Positions 41,827 through 50,933 of a stretch of 64,000 nt of DNA are shown piece after piece (positions within the stretch are counted from its first letter, which is position 1; every line of letters starts with the position of its first letter). A program made the translations under genes and the position numbers. The stretch covers positions 2,418,001 through 2,482,000 of the forward strand of contig NZ_CP036278.1 of the NCBI RefSeq assembly GCF_007748035.1, given 5' to 3'. This DNA is from Aeoliella mucimassa (GTDB lineage Bacteria > Planctomycetota > Planctomycetia > Pirellulales > Lacipirellulaceae). Under the pieces are notes generated by a model. It had not been told where the DNA came from. It saw nothing but the letters and a program-made list of their open reading frames with translations, and ran no database searches.

Positions 41827-42852
41827 ATGGTGCGCACTCGCTCGGGTTTTACCCTAGTTGAACTGTTGGTGGTGATTGCCATTATCGGTATCCTTGTGGC
41901 ATTGCTGTTGCCAGCAGTTCAGTCCGCCCGCGAAGCCGCGCGGCGCAACAGTTGCAAAAACAATCTGAAGCAAATGGGCCTGGCCCTGCTGAACTACGAA
42001 AATGCGTATGGCGTTTTGCCTGGTGGTCAAACCGATTCGTCTTTGTACTATTCGGTAAACACCCAGATTCTTCCCTACATGGAACAAGGTACGACTCACG
42101 ACCGGATTGAGTTCGATAAATTCATCTACGATACGAGCAGTGCCAATCCGACGATTGCCCAAGTGCAACCCGAAGTCTATCTCTGCCCTTCCGATCCACA
42201 GCAAGGTGGCAACGCCTACTCGTGGTCAGGCAGTAGCGGCTCGACCTTCATGGGATGGACCAACTATCACTCGAATGCTGGCAGTTGGGTGCGACTCGGT
42301 GGCTGGGACGGAGTGTTCGGCCCCATGAACGACACCGCCGGTAAACCGGCCTTCAAACCATTACGTCTGGCCCGCGTTGTCGATGGCACCAGCAACACCG
42401 TTGCCTTTGCCGAGGTAGCCAATGGCCTGGCTCCCGACATCGCTTCGGGCACCGGCACTGGCGATCCGATTGCCGACTGTTTTGAGTTTGGCTCTCCGCC
42501 TAGCGGCAAGCTTGCGGCCGTGCAGAATCAATTCCTCGAGAAAGACTGGCGGACCGCTGCAGTCCCATGGTCGGGCGAGTGGCGTTTCCGCGGCTACCCC
42601 TGGGTCGAAGGCACTATGTGGCGCACTTGGTACAACCACTTGTTGCCGCCGAACTCGGTCTGCTGGCGTCCTGATAGCTGGTGGGAAATCGTATCTCCCG
42701 CGTCGAGCTACCATGCTGGCGTCGTGAATGCGGTGAAACTCGATGGCAGTGTCGACTCGGTACCCGAAGATATTGATCCAATCGTCTGGACCGACATGGG
42801 CACCCGCGACGGTTTGCCCCCCGAGCCACAAACCACGGGTCCACGCCGGTAA
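41827..42852 (+). CDS. DUF1559 prepilin-like protein
   Basis: 341 residues from ATG 41827. Type-IV-prepilin N-terminus: short basic leader MVRTRSG, then [20 protein letters not shown] with the expected Phe and Glu after the cleaved Gly. The following [20 protein letters not shown] and [13 protein letters not shown] are typical of DUF1559, a family greatly expanded in planctomycetes. The H-x-G motif near the end ([16 protein letters not shown]) is also diagnostic. Role unknown, probably a pseudopilin-like surface protein processed by a prepilin peptidase. The small lipoprotein gene follows, as is common next to DUF1559 genes. Confidence 0.93.
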   Translation: MVRTRSGFTLVELLVVIAIIGILVALLLPAVQSAREAARRNSCKNNLKQMGLALLNYENAYGVLPGGQTDSSLYYSVNTQILPYMEQGTTHDRIEFDKFIYDTSSANPTIAQVQPEVYLCPSDPQQGGNAYSWSGSSGSTFMGWTNYHSNAGSWVRLGGWDGVFGPMNDTAGKPAFKPLRLARVVDGTSNTVAFAEVANGLAPDIASGTGTGDPIADCFEFGSPPSGKLAAVQNQFLEKDWRTAAVPWSGEWRFRGYPWVEGTMWRTWYNHLLPPNSVCWRPDSWWEIVSPASSYHAGVVNAVKLDGSVDSVPEDIDPIVWTDMGTRDGLPPEPQTTGPRR

Positions 42853-42901
42853 GCCGGTTGGTTCCCTTTCCGAACATTTGATATTACGTGTTTCGAAACG
42901 A

Positions 42902-43117
42902 ATGAGTCTCTCCATGAAGAAGATGCTTTCCCCCACCAGCCGCCCTGCCCTGCTGCCTCGATTCCATGCTCTATCTGCCCTGCTATTGCTGGCAGTACTC
43001 GGCATTGGGCAGATTGGATGCAGCTCGGAAGAACCGGAGCCGATCACTGGTGACCAGTTGGAGGAAGCGGTAGAAGTGGAGCAGAATCGCGCCAACCGCG
43101 AGCGTGAAGAAGGTTAA
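42902..43117 (+). CDS. Small lipoprotein next to DUF1559
   Basis: 71 residues from ATG 42902 (or 42914). Basic N-terminus, hydrophobic stretch HALSALLLLAVLGIGQIGC with the lipobox Cys, then a short acidic mature part (SSEEPEPITGDQLEEAVEVE). Such tiny acidic lipoproteins regularly accompany DUF1559 genes in planctomycetes. Function unknown; probably co-transcribed with the preceding gene. Confidence 0.65.
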   Translation: MSLSMKKMLSPTSRPALLPRFHALSALLLLAVLGIGQIGCSSEEPEPITGDQLEEAVEVEQNRANREREEG

Positions 43118-43183
43118 TTGCTATCTGCTTGTGATGCTGCTGTAGTCTGTTTGCTTCGTTTATCGCCTGCTTTTGATTTGCTC

Positions 43184-43759
43184 ATGTCCGCGAAATCGGT
43201 CGACAGTTCGACCCCCAACGTCGAACCGCTGGAATCTCGCCGCACGCTAAGCGTGTTGTGGTCGCAGCATCATTTGATGGTGCTTGGCTACATACGTTCG
43301 GTGGTGATCGATTTCCATATGGCCGACGACGTGCTGCAGGAGACCGCCGCTGCGGTGGCCGAGAAGTTCGACGACTACGACTCGTCGCGGCCGTTCCTGC
43401 CATGGGTACTCGGTGTCGCCCGCAACAAAATTCTGGTCGCCCTTCGTAAGAACTCGCGCGACCGTTGCGTGTTCGACGAAGACCTCGTGTCGCAACTAGC
43501 CGATACCTATTCGCAGCTCGACATCGATAACAACGAAGCCCAGGAAGCACTGAGCGAGTGCGTTTCGACCCTGCAGCGTCGCGCCCGCAAGTTGCTCGAA
43601 CTCCGCTACGTACGCGATCTGTCAGCGAATGCCATCGCCCAGGCCACTGGTACCACCGCCGGCGCGGCAGGCGTGGCCTTGCATCGCATCCGCAAAGCCT
43701 TGAAGGACTGCGTGCAATTCAAGCTCGGCGAAGCCATGCATCCAGGAGGCGATGCATGA
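43184..43759 (+). CDS. ECF sigma-70 factor
   Basis: 191 residues from ATG 43184. Region 2: LSVLWSQHHLMVLGYIRSVV, HMADDVLQETAAAVAEKFDD, FLPWVLGVARNKILVALRK. Region 4: LQRRARKLLELRYVRDLSAN, AIAQATGTTAGAAGVALHRI. It directs RNA polymerase to specific promoters. The stop overlaps the start of the downstream FecR-LamG membrane protein as ATGA, so that protein is its probable anti-sigma or sensor partner. This sigma/FecR/LamG arrangement is typical of planctomycetes. Likely targets are the neighbouring secreted proteins, but no promoter consensus was identified. Confidence 0.9.
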   Translation: MSAKSVDSSTPNVEPLESRRTLSVLWSQHHLMVLGYIRSVVIDFHMADDVLQETAAAVAEKFDDYDSSRPFLPWVLGVARNKILVALRKNSRDRCVFDEDLVSQLADTYSQLDIDNNEAQEALSECVSTLQRRARKLLELRYVRDLSANAIAQATGTTAGAAGVALHRIRKALKDCVQFKLGEAMHPGGDA

Positions 43760-45579
43760 TATTCGACTCCCGAAATTCCGATTCGTCTTCCGATGCAGCG
43801 ATGCTATGCAGCGCGTATCTCGATGGCTCGATTACCGAAACCGACTTCGCTCAGCTCGTGGATTGGCTGAAGAGCAGTGAAGAGCATCGTCGAGAATTTA
43901 GCCGCATTTCGATGCTCCACACCAACCTGCAGGTGGTGATGCAGCACAACGACATGGTCGACTTCTTTGCCGAAGACCAGTCGCCCGACAGTTGCTTCAC
44001 GATGGTGGATCCTCGCAATATTCGCATCATGCTCGAAGAAGCCGCCGAAGCAGCGGCTCGCCGAGCCAAGGAAGCGGCCGAACGCGCAGCAGCCGAAGCG
44101 GCCGAGGCCGAACGCAAGCGTCGTGAGGAAGAAGAACGCAACCGACCGGACCGACCAAAACCGATTGAGATTCCGCAAAGCGCCGCCTATCTTGCGGCGG
44201 CGGTGCTAGCCGCTTCGCTACTGCTGGCCGTGAGTGCGTTCTGGCACTCGCAAGAGTCCGCAACGCAGCAGGTGGTGAGCCATTCGCAAACCGACCAGGC
44301 ACCGCCCGCTCTTCCCACGATCGCGACACTGACCACTTCGATCGATACCAAATGGTCCGACGCCGATGCGTCGCTCGCGGTCGGTTCGCGGCTCATGGCA
44401 GGCCCACTGCGACTCGATCACGGGATGGCACAGATCGACCTCGACGACGGGGCTTCGGTAGTGCTCGAATCGCCGATCTCGCTCGACCTGCTCTCCGCCG
44501 GACGGATCCGTCTGCTGCAGGGCAAACTCGTGGCCCAAGTTCCTGAGCGGGCTATCGGCTTCACCGTGACCGCGGGCACCTCGAACATCGTCGACCTCGG
44601 AACCGAGTTCGGCATCGACATGCGTAACGAAGGTGGTTTCGGCGTGCACGTGCTCGATGGTGAAATCGCCTTGAAACTCAAGAAAGAAGAAGGCAACGAT
44701 CTGCCTTCCGAGTCGCTTCACGCTGGCACCGCGCGGGCGGTCGACCCCACCGGCGAGGTCTCCAAGAAGATCGCCATGGATCGCCACGTGTTTATCCGCC
44801 GCGTTCCTAGTACCAGCTTCGAGCTTGCCATGCTCAAGAGTCGCCCGACCGCGTACTGGCGATTCAACGAACCAGAGAGCTCGACCACCATCAAATCACT
44901 GGGGGAACTCGAACACGAAAGCGGCCTATCGCCAGGCATCGCCCTTGGTGTCGAGAACCGACGCACCGAGGCGGGCAATCGCATGGCTTCGTTTAGCGTT
45001 CCCCATCAAGGAATCGACGTCGGAGTGCATCGAGAACTCGCCCTGACGCGCGATTTCACGATCGAATCCTGGATCGTCACGCCAGATAACGTCGACCTCA
45101 GCACGCCTCGCCGAATCATTTCGAGTTTCTCCGAACCAAACTCCGGCTTCGCTTTCGGCATCGCGGGTCACGCGTTTGCTGGCAGCAACGAGTTTCCTTC
45201 GATGACACTCTTGTTCACATTTTACGGCCAATACGATTGTCTTTCGCTTGCCGGACTTCGTCCCAACGAGTTATACCATGTGGCAGTCACCGTCGACTCG
45301 CAGGGCAAACCTTCCCTGTTCGTGGATGGCAGCCCCGTGCCTTGCAAGTTCAATGCATTGTCGCTTACCGACGATGGCTACCAAACCGTGCCGGACAATT
45401 GGAATCCACAACTAATCGGCACCCCCAGCAGCAACGTGCGAATCGGCGGAAACCCTCCCAGCCAAGGCCAAACTTACCCCGAAGAATCATGGGATGGTTC
45501 GATTGATGAGATAGCAGTGTTCGACAGGGCACTCAGTGCCGAAGAGATTCAGATGCACTACCAGGCGGGATTGCGCTGA
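43756..45579 (+). CDS. FecR-domain transmembrane protein with LamG domain (probable anti-sigma/sensor)
   Basis: 607 residues from ATG 43756, overlapping the sigma gene by four bases. Cytoplasmic N-terminus with helical motif (CSAYLDGSITETDFAQLVDW) as in FecR-type anti-sigma factors, then a long Ala/Glu/Arg coiled coil (residues ~95-130), a transmembrane helix (AAYLAAAVLAASLLLAVSAF, ~140-160), a FecR domain (DDGASVVLESPISLDLLSAG, DLGTEFGIDMRNEGGFGVHV) and a LamG/concanavalin-like domain (TIESWIVTPDNVD... DEIAVFDRALSAEEIQMHYQ). It probably senses an extracellular ligand, perhaps a glycan, and controls the coupled sigma factor. Confidence 0.88.
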   Translation: MIFDSRNSDSSSDAAMLCSAYLDGSITETDFAQLVDWLKSSEEHRREFSRISMLHTNLQVVMQHNDMVDFFAEDQSPDSCFTMVDPRNIRIMLEEAAEAAARRAKEAAERAAAEAAEAERKRREEEERNRPDRPKPIEIPQSAAYLAAAVLAASLLLAVSAFWHSQESATQQVVSHSQTDQAPPALPTIATLTTSIDTKWSDADASLAVGSRLMAGPLRLDHGMAQIDLDDGASVVLESPISLDLLSAGRIRLLQGKLVAQVPERAIGFTVTAGTSNIVDLGTEFGIDMRNEGGFGVHVLDGEIALKLKKEEGNDLPSESLHAGTARAVDPTGEVSKKIAMDRHVFIRRVPSTSFELAMLKSRPTAYWRFNEPESSTTIKSLGELEHESGLSPGIALGVENRRTEAGNRMASFSVPHQGIDVGVHRELALTRDFTIESWIVTPDNVDLSTPRRIISSFSEPNSGFAFGIAGHAFAGSNEFPSMTLLFTFYGQYDCLSLAGLRPNELYHVAVTVDSQGKPSLFVDGSPVPCKFNALSLTDDGYQTVPDNWNPQLIGTPSSNVRIGGNPPSQGQTYPEESWDGSIDEIAVFDRALSAEEIQMHYQAGLR

Positions 45580-45690
45580 CCCCAGCAAAATCCAAAAAAC
45601 AGATAACAGGCAATTACTAGTTTCACCTTTGATTCAGCAACAATACGACGTTGCACCTGATCGTGTTTCACCTTGGGAGATTGCAGACTA

Positions 45691-46467
45691 ATGAACACCT
45701 TAATGACCCGCGCTATTGCGCTAACCTGCTTTGCTTGGATGACAAACGCGCAAGCGGCTGTCGTTCAACCTTCTGCTCTTCTCAGTGAAGAGTATGTGTT
45801 CAATTCGGCGGTCGACACGATCAACAACGATCGCATGATCAACCCCGTCAACGGAGGAGACTCGCTCGCGACCGCTCTGACCGCGGTACATGAGTTCGGT
45901 GGTGTTTACGATGGTTCGTTTGTAACAACCGACCCGGGTAGTTTCCCCTCCGACTTCTTCGACAGCCTCCCCGATGGCGACACCGACGTCGATTTGGTGT
46001 TCGACATCACCGGCGGTGGCGATACCTCCCTCGGTTCCGTGATTCTCTGGAACTATGAAAACTCCGGCGGTTCCAACATCTCGGCTGGCAACCATGCCCG
46101 CACCATCGAACTTCGTTTCAATAGCGAAGCGGATGGCAGCGAGTCGTTTGACGGCCCCGCGACTACAGTCACTCTGCTTCCCGTTTGGGATGGCGACGAG
46201 GATGACACCAACGACCTGCAAGGGGTCAACTCGGCCCAAGCTTTCAGTCTTGGTACTCCCGTAACCGCCCGCTACGCGATGCTGTCGATTACCGACAACT
46301 ACCTTGGCTTTCAAGGCATCACCGGCGGTGGCGATCGTGTTGGTCTGGCCGAAGTCCGCTTCGCCAGCGAAACCGTGGTGCCCGAACCCTCGACCCTCAG
46401 CCTGCTGGCCTTGGCCGCGGCAACGATGGTCGCCGGCGTTGCACGCAGCAGCCGCACTGCTGCCTAG
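45691..46467 (+). CDS. PEP-CTERM protein with discoidin-like domain
   Basis: 258 residues from ATG 45691. Signal peptide ending near TNAQA. The mature part has a galactose-binding-like beta-sandwich ending in GGGDRVGLAEVRFASE, homologous to the first unit of the next ORF. The C-terminus is a classical exosortase sorting signal: VPEPSTLSLLALAAATMVAG followed by VARSSR. It should be exported, processed by an exosortase and left on the envelope or surface. Lies in the sigma/FecR locus, with the giant PEP-CTERM gene following. Confidence 0.85.
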   Translation: MNTLMTRAIALTCFAWMTNAQAAVVQPSALLSEEYVFNSAVDTINNDRMINPVNGGDSLATALTAVHEFGGVYDGSFVTTDPGSFPSDFFDSLPDGDTDVDLVFDITGGGDTSLGSVILWNYENSGGSNISAGNHARTIELRFNSEADGSESFDGPATTVTLLPVWDGDEDDTNDLQGVNSAQAFSLGTPVTARYAMLSITDNYLGFQGITGGGDRVGLAEVRFASETVVPEPSTLSLLALAAATMVAGVARSSRTAA

Positions 46468-46650
46468 TACTGTCTCCCCCCCCGGGCGCACCCCTGCGCG
46501 CGACCACCATATTGCGGAGAGGATTCCCATAAACGATTCACGGCAACGATGAAGGACTGAATGGTGAACGCTTACCACGGATAGCGTTCCCTTTGAAGAA
46601 CCGAACTGTATTTATCGCATTGACATTTCTGCGACCCAGGAGAACCCGCT

Positions 46651-49600
46651 ATGTCCATCCGTCATTTATTCCTTAGCACCTGCCTGTTGGCCAGCATGGC
46701 CTTGCACGCATCGGCCGTGCTAGTGACCCCCACGGGGATCACTTACACCGGCAACGGTGTGGAATTTTTCACTGAAGAGATTCACCTGATTGACGGCGCC
46801 GGCCTAACTGGCACGCTCGATCCCTCGGGCTTGAACATCGAGTCGGTCACCCACGGCAACGCCGGCCAAGACACTGGCTGGGTTACCGACGATCCCGCCC
46901 CTGGTGGTGGTGACTACTTTGTCGACACAACCGCTGTTGTGACCTTCGACATCGAACTCGGTGGCACCTACAACCTGACCGACTTCGTTTTTTGGAGCTA
47001 CGGTTTTGGTGCGATCAACGGCAACTCCGCTTCGCAGGTTCGACTTGATTTCTCGACCGATGGTGGATCCTCGTTCGCCAGCAGTCAAACGCTGGATATC
47101 CCCGCTGAGTATGGCACTCCCGCGGTGGTTCCATTGACGACTCCTGCCGATGCGAACTTCATCCAAATGGAAGTGCTCGATAACTTCTTTGGCACCTTCG
47201 GTGGTGGTGACCGGGTCGGCATGTCCGAGATTCGCTTCCTCGACAGCGTCGAGCCTGGCGTGCTGAGCATGATTGTGAACCGCGACAACGGTGAAATCAC
47301 TTTCGACAATGGCAGCGACTCCACGATTGAGTTCGCCGGTCTCGGCCTCACGTCGGCTTCCGGTGCTCTGAATACCACCAACTGGAGTCCCATCGCTGGC
47401 AACTACGATGCCGACGGTGATAGCTCGATTTCGCCGGATGCATGGGTTCCCTTCTCTGAGACCGCCTACGATCTGAGCGAAGGCACACTGGGTACCGGCA
47501 CTCTCACCACTAGCACGGGCAGCGGAACCTCTTCCATTTCGCTCGGTTCCGGACTCTGGATTCCCACCAATACCCAAGACATTGTTGCTACGTACCTGGA
47601 TGCCAACACCGGTGAAGTCGTTCCCATCCTGGTGCAATACACCAGCGAAGTCTACGGCGAAAACGACCCGATCAAGACGGGCGACTTTGATGTCAGCGGT
47701 TCTGTCGATTCACTCGACTGGGCCATTTATCGAAGCGGCTACAGGCAAGATCTATCCAGCCTTTCGGAGGCAGAAGCATATCTCATGGGCGACCTCAATG
47801 GCGATGGCATCAACAATGCGGTCGATTTCGGACTCTTCAAATCGGCCTGGGAAGCAGATAACCCAGGCGTTCCCTTCTCGTCACTCTTCGATAGCGCTAA
47901 CGTCCCTGAGCCAGGTAGCATCGCTCTGCTAGGCCTTGGTGCCTTGTGCGTGGGGCTAATCCGTACTTCGAAGCTACGCAGCACCATTTTCAGCGCGCTG
48001 GTCGTCGCTTTGATTTGCGGTGGTTCGATGGTTCAAGCCGAGTTGCCGAGCCTAGTCTCGCACTGGGATCTCGATGCCAATGCCAACGATTCGTTTGGTA
48101 GCAACAACGGAACCCCATCTGGCGTGTCCTTTGGTGCTGTAGGTGCCAACGCCAACACTGGTACTGCGGCCACCTTCAACGGTACCGATAGCACCATCTT
48201 GGTCCCTTTTTCCCAAGAGCTGAACCCCGAGAGCTTTACCGTTTCGCTGTGGGCGCGCCCAACCAACACTACCGGCTATCGCTCGCCAATTACTAGTCGC
48301 GATGACGGCACCTTTGGCTATATTGTCTACGTCAGCCCGAGTGGAACCTGGGAGTTCTGGACCGGCGACGGCGATCCAGGTTGGACCTCCATCGGAGGTG
48401 CTACGGTCGCTGGAGATTCTTGGGCCCATCTGGCGATCTCGTTCGACGCTTCGAGTGGTACTAAGTCGTTATACCTCGACGGTGCCTTGATGGCGAGTAC
48501 GACCACCCAAGGCTACAGCCCGAACGGACTAGTCGAAATGGAAGACCTGCACATCGGCTCTGGCTCGGATGCCGGTAACGAATTCTTCTTCGAGGGGGAT
48601 ATCGACGACGTCGGTGTTTTCAAGGGAGCACTCACCCCCAGTGAAATCCAAAATGTAGCGAACAACGGTGTCGGCTCGTTTGATCTGCTGCGGCTCGAGC
48701 TACTGGTGGACCGCAACACAGGTGCAGTAACCATGACCAACTCCGCTGGTCAAGCATTGGATGTCGATCAATACGAGATTCTCAGCGACGCCGGATCGTT
48801 GGATCCGTCGGGCTGGAATAGCATTGAAGACAACGGCCAAGGTGGCTTGCCAAGCGGCGATGGAACCGGAAACGGCTGGGAATCGCTCGGCACTCCCGGT
48901 ACTTCGTTTGTTGGTGAAGCCTATTTGCAAGACGCTTCAACACTGACGGAAAGCACCAACCTTTACCTGGGCAGTCTGTTCGATACCAGCGTTGGCACCG
49001 AAGACCTGAAGTTCGTCTATCGCACCGCAGATGGTGCTTTGACCGAAGGTATCGTTACCTACTTCACCGGTACTCCAGTCAATGGCGACTTCAACGGCGA
49101 TGGCATCGTGAATATCGCCGACTACACGGTCTGGCGTGACAATCTTGGTGCTAGTGACGAGTCGGCCTTTGCTCCAGGCACCGGCAACGGTGGTGGAGTC
49201 GACATGACCGACTACGACGCCTGGAAGTCCAACTTCGGTAGCACGACCGGCAGCACTGGCTCGCTCGACGCCTCGAAAGTTCCTGAGCCCTCGTCCATGA
49301 TCCTGCTCGCAGGCATCGCCATGGCCGGGTTGCTCTTACGTCAACGAAAGCAAGGAGCAATGGTAAGCAACGCTTCGCTTCGCCAAAGTGTTTACGGCCT
49401 ATCGGGCCTGTTTATCGTCGCTTGGGTGGTACTGGGCAGCACCACCCAGGCGGCGGTTTATAACGACCGCGTCTATACGCTCGGTGACGACTCGCTTGAA
49501 GACGCCTCGAGTGGCATCACGGTCGGTACCGGAGCTAACAACGTGGCTCCTGGGGCCACGCTCGACTCGGGTGTTGCGGGCGATCCCAGTGGATCGTACC

Positions 49601-50775
49601 TCGACTTGGCCCAAGCTGGATCACCGGTCTATACGAACGTTGCCACTGGCACCTACGCTCGTCCTGGCGCTAGCTCTGGTTCCCTTGGTATTCTGTTCGA
49701 CGGAACCGACGACCTGCTCGAAACCGGCTACCCAATGAACCGTCCCGATGAATTGCAATTCTTCTTCGACCCTGAAGAAGGATACCCGCTGGAGTACACT
49801 GGGATCACAGGGCATGGCAGCCAGCTTTGGGTTTATCCCTCGGCTTCCGCCATCGGAACCACTGAGTCGCCGACCACGTATCAAAGCATTTTCTTCGATA
49901 CGATCTTCACTGGTGGCCCAGCGATTACGCCTGAAGGTAAGTGGACGCAATCCAACTCGTACCACGTGGATGGTGCCAGTGGTGTTGGTGGCGTTCCGCT
50001 CACCGATGGTGGTGTCGATGTTGTCGGCGATACCTGGTATCACGTGATGCAACACGTATACATCAATGGCGATTCTGGTGCTCCTAAGTTGGCACCGGGG
50101 TCGGCAGCTCGACCGTTTACCAGCGTGATCTACGTTGATGGCGTGGCTGTTTCGGCAAACAACGACAACATCAACACCGGTGGCGACACCGCGTTTGTTG
50201 GTAAGCTGGTCGTGGGTGCCGCCGAGTTCAACGGCGACGGCTTCGTCCCCGACTACAGCAACCACTTCAATGGTGTGCTCGACGAAATGGAAATGTATGT
50301 CTACGGCGATAACACCAGCGAAGGCGGCATGGACTATGGCACCTTTAATCTGTTCGAAGATAACGAGTGGATTGCTGAGCAAATCGCCAACGATTCCGTG
50401 CTGCAAGGCACTCTGCTGCCTGGTGATGCTAACAAAGATGGCGTCGTCAACGGCGACGGAACTGGCGACCCTTCGGTGGACGACGTGGCAGCCTTCGTCG
50501 CGGGCTGGGGTACGGCCAACATCATGCAGGGTGCCCACAACCAGATCTACGTCGGTGACTGGATGACCTGGGAATCTGGCGACTTCAACCACGACGGGGT
50601 CACCGACTTTGCCGACTGGTACCTGCTGCGTGGCAATCACGTCTCGCCTGGTGGTTTGGACCTTGGTGCCCTGCTCGGTGGCGGTGGCAGCCAAGTGCCT
50701 GAACCCAGCACCCTGGCTCTCCTCGCAGGGTTGGTCGTTGCTGCTGGTGTGCAACGTCGCTTCGCTGCTAAATAG
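46651..50775 (+). CDS. Giant ORF: three PEP-CTERM precursor proteins fused head to tail
   Basis: 1374 residues in one uninterrupted frame. Unit 1 (1-437): signal peptide, discoidin-like domain, dockerin-like repeats (DVSGSVDSLDWAIYRSG, DLNGDGINNAVDFGLFKSAW) and sorting signal VPEPGSIALLGLGALCVGLI at 418. Unit 2 (~438-900): a second signal-peptide-like stretch (FSALVVALICGGSMVQA, ends ~463), LamG domain, dockerin-like repeat (NGDGIVNIADYTVWRDN) and VPEPSSMILLAGIAMAGLLL at 877. Unit 3 (~901-1374): a third signal peptide (GLFIVAWVVLGSTTQAA, ends ~935), laminin-like domain, dockerin-like repeats and VPEPSTLALLAGLVVAAGVQ at 1349. An internal ATG at 49360 is preceded by AAGGAG, and an in-frame GTG near 47951 could start unit 2. 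Either a polyprotein or internally initiated overlapping genes. Confidence 0.85.
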   Translation: MSIRHLFLSTCLLASMALHASAVLVTPTGITYTGNGVEFFTEEIHLIDGAGLTGTLDPSGLNIESVTHGNAGQDTGWVTDDPAPGGGDYFVDTTAVVTFDIELGGTYNLTDFVFWSYGFGAINGNSASQVRLDFSTDGGSSFASSQTLDIPAEYGTPAVVPLTTPADANFIQMEVLDNFFGTFGGGDRVGMSEIRFLDSVEPGVLSMIVNRDNGEITFDNGSDSTIEFAGLGLTSASGALNTTNWSPIAGNYDADGDSSISPDAWVPFSETAYDLSEGTLGTGTLTTSTGSGTSSISLGSGLWIPTNTQDIVATYLDANTGEVVPILVQYTSEVYGENDPIKTGDFDVSGSVDSLDWAIYRSGYRQDLSSLSEAEAYLMGDLNGDGINNAVDFGLFKSAWEADNPGVPFSSLFDSANVPEPGSIALLGLGALCVGLIRTSKLRSTIFSALVVALICGGSMVQAELPSLVSHWDLDANANDSFGSNNGTPSGVSFGAVGANANTGTAATFNGTDSTILVPFSQELNPESFTVSLWARPTNTTGYRSPITSRDDGTFGYIVYVSPSGTWEFWTGDGDPGWTSIGGATVAGDSWAHLAISFDASSGTKSLYLDGALMASTTTQGYSPNGLVEMEDLHIGSGSDAGNEFFFEGDIDDVGVFKGALTPSEIQNVANNGVGSFDLLRLELLVDRNTGAVTMTNSAGQALDVDQYEILSDAGSLDPSGWNSIEDNGQGGLPSGDGTGNGWESLGTPGTSFVGEAYLQDASTLTESTNLYLGSLFDTSVGTEDLKFVYRTADGALTEGIVTYFTGTPVNGDFNGDGIVNIADYTVWRDNLGASDESAFAPGTGNGGGVDMTDYDAWKSNFGSTTGSTGSLDASKVPEPSSMILLAGIAMAGLLLRQRKQGAMVSNASLRQSVYGLSGLFIVAWVVLGSTTQAAVYNDRVYTLGDDSLEDASSGITVGTGANNVAPGATLDSGVAGDPSGSYLDLAQAGSPVYTNVATGTYARPGASSGSLGILFDGTDDLLETGYPMNRPDELQFFFDPEEGYPLEYTGITGHGSQLWVYPSASAIGTTESPTTYQSIFFDTIFTGGPAITPEGKWTQSNSYHVDGASGVGGVPLTDGGVDVVGDTWYHVMQHVYINGDSGAPKLAPGSAARPFTSVIYVDGVAVSANNDNINTGGDTAFVGKLVVGAAEFNGDGFVPDYSNHFNGVLDEMEMYVYGDNTSEGGMDYGTFNLFEDNEWIAEQIANDSVLQGTLLPGDANKDGVVNGDGTGDPSVDDVAAFVAGWGTANIMQGAHNQIYVGDWMTWESGDFNHDGVTDFADWYLLRGNHVSPGGLDLGALLGGGGSQVPEPSTLALLAGLVVAAGVQRRFAAK

Positions 50776-50815
50776 GTTTTCTCGGCTTACGAGAATCGAT
50801 AATCCCATGACCATC

Positions 50816-50852
50816 GTTGACCGGTTAGCTCTGCTAGCCGGTCAACTTTTTT
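50816..50852 (+). terminator. Strong terminator after the PEP-CTERM fusion gene
   Basis: GTTGACCGGTTAGC pairs with GCTAGCCGGTCAAC (one G-T wobble) around TCT, followed by six T residues. Ends the surface-protein locus. Confidence 0.92.
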
Positions 50853-50933
50853 GGATGGTCAACAGTTGGCTGACCGTACAACCGGTACAATAACACGAGT
50901 TTCTGATTCACGAATACCAACCAAGAGAACATC

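Larger units (their letters stand above)
24372..42950 (-). other. KOPS-like GGGCAGGG octamers, leftward set
   Basis: Nine copies read CCCTGCCC on the plus strand (GGGCAGGG on the minus): 24372, 27496, 27775, 28478, 29693, 31427, 38074, 38079 (overlapping) and 42943. GGGTAGGG on the minus strand also occurs at 53064 and 54015. I found none in the opposite orientation right of 24 kb. They point back to the dif-like site at 24000. Several precede start codons closely (pdxA, DMT transporter). Coordinates span the set. Confidence 0.6.

Noticed and set aside
44087-44140. Ala/Glu/Arg-rich repeat in the FecR protein as a separate repeat element
   Set aside because: It is a coiled-coil coding segment with normal frame, not a DNA repeat.
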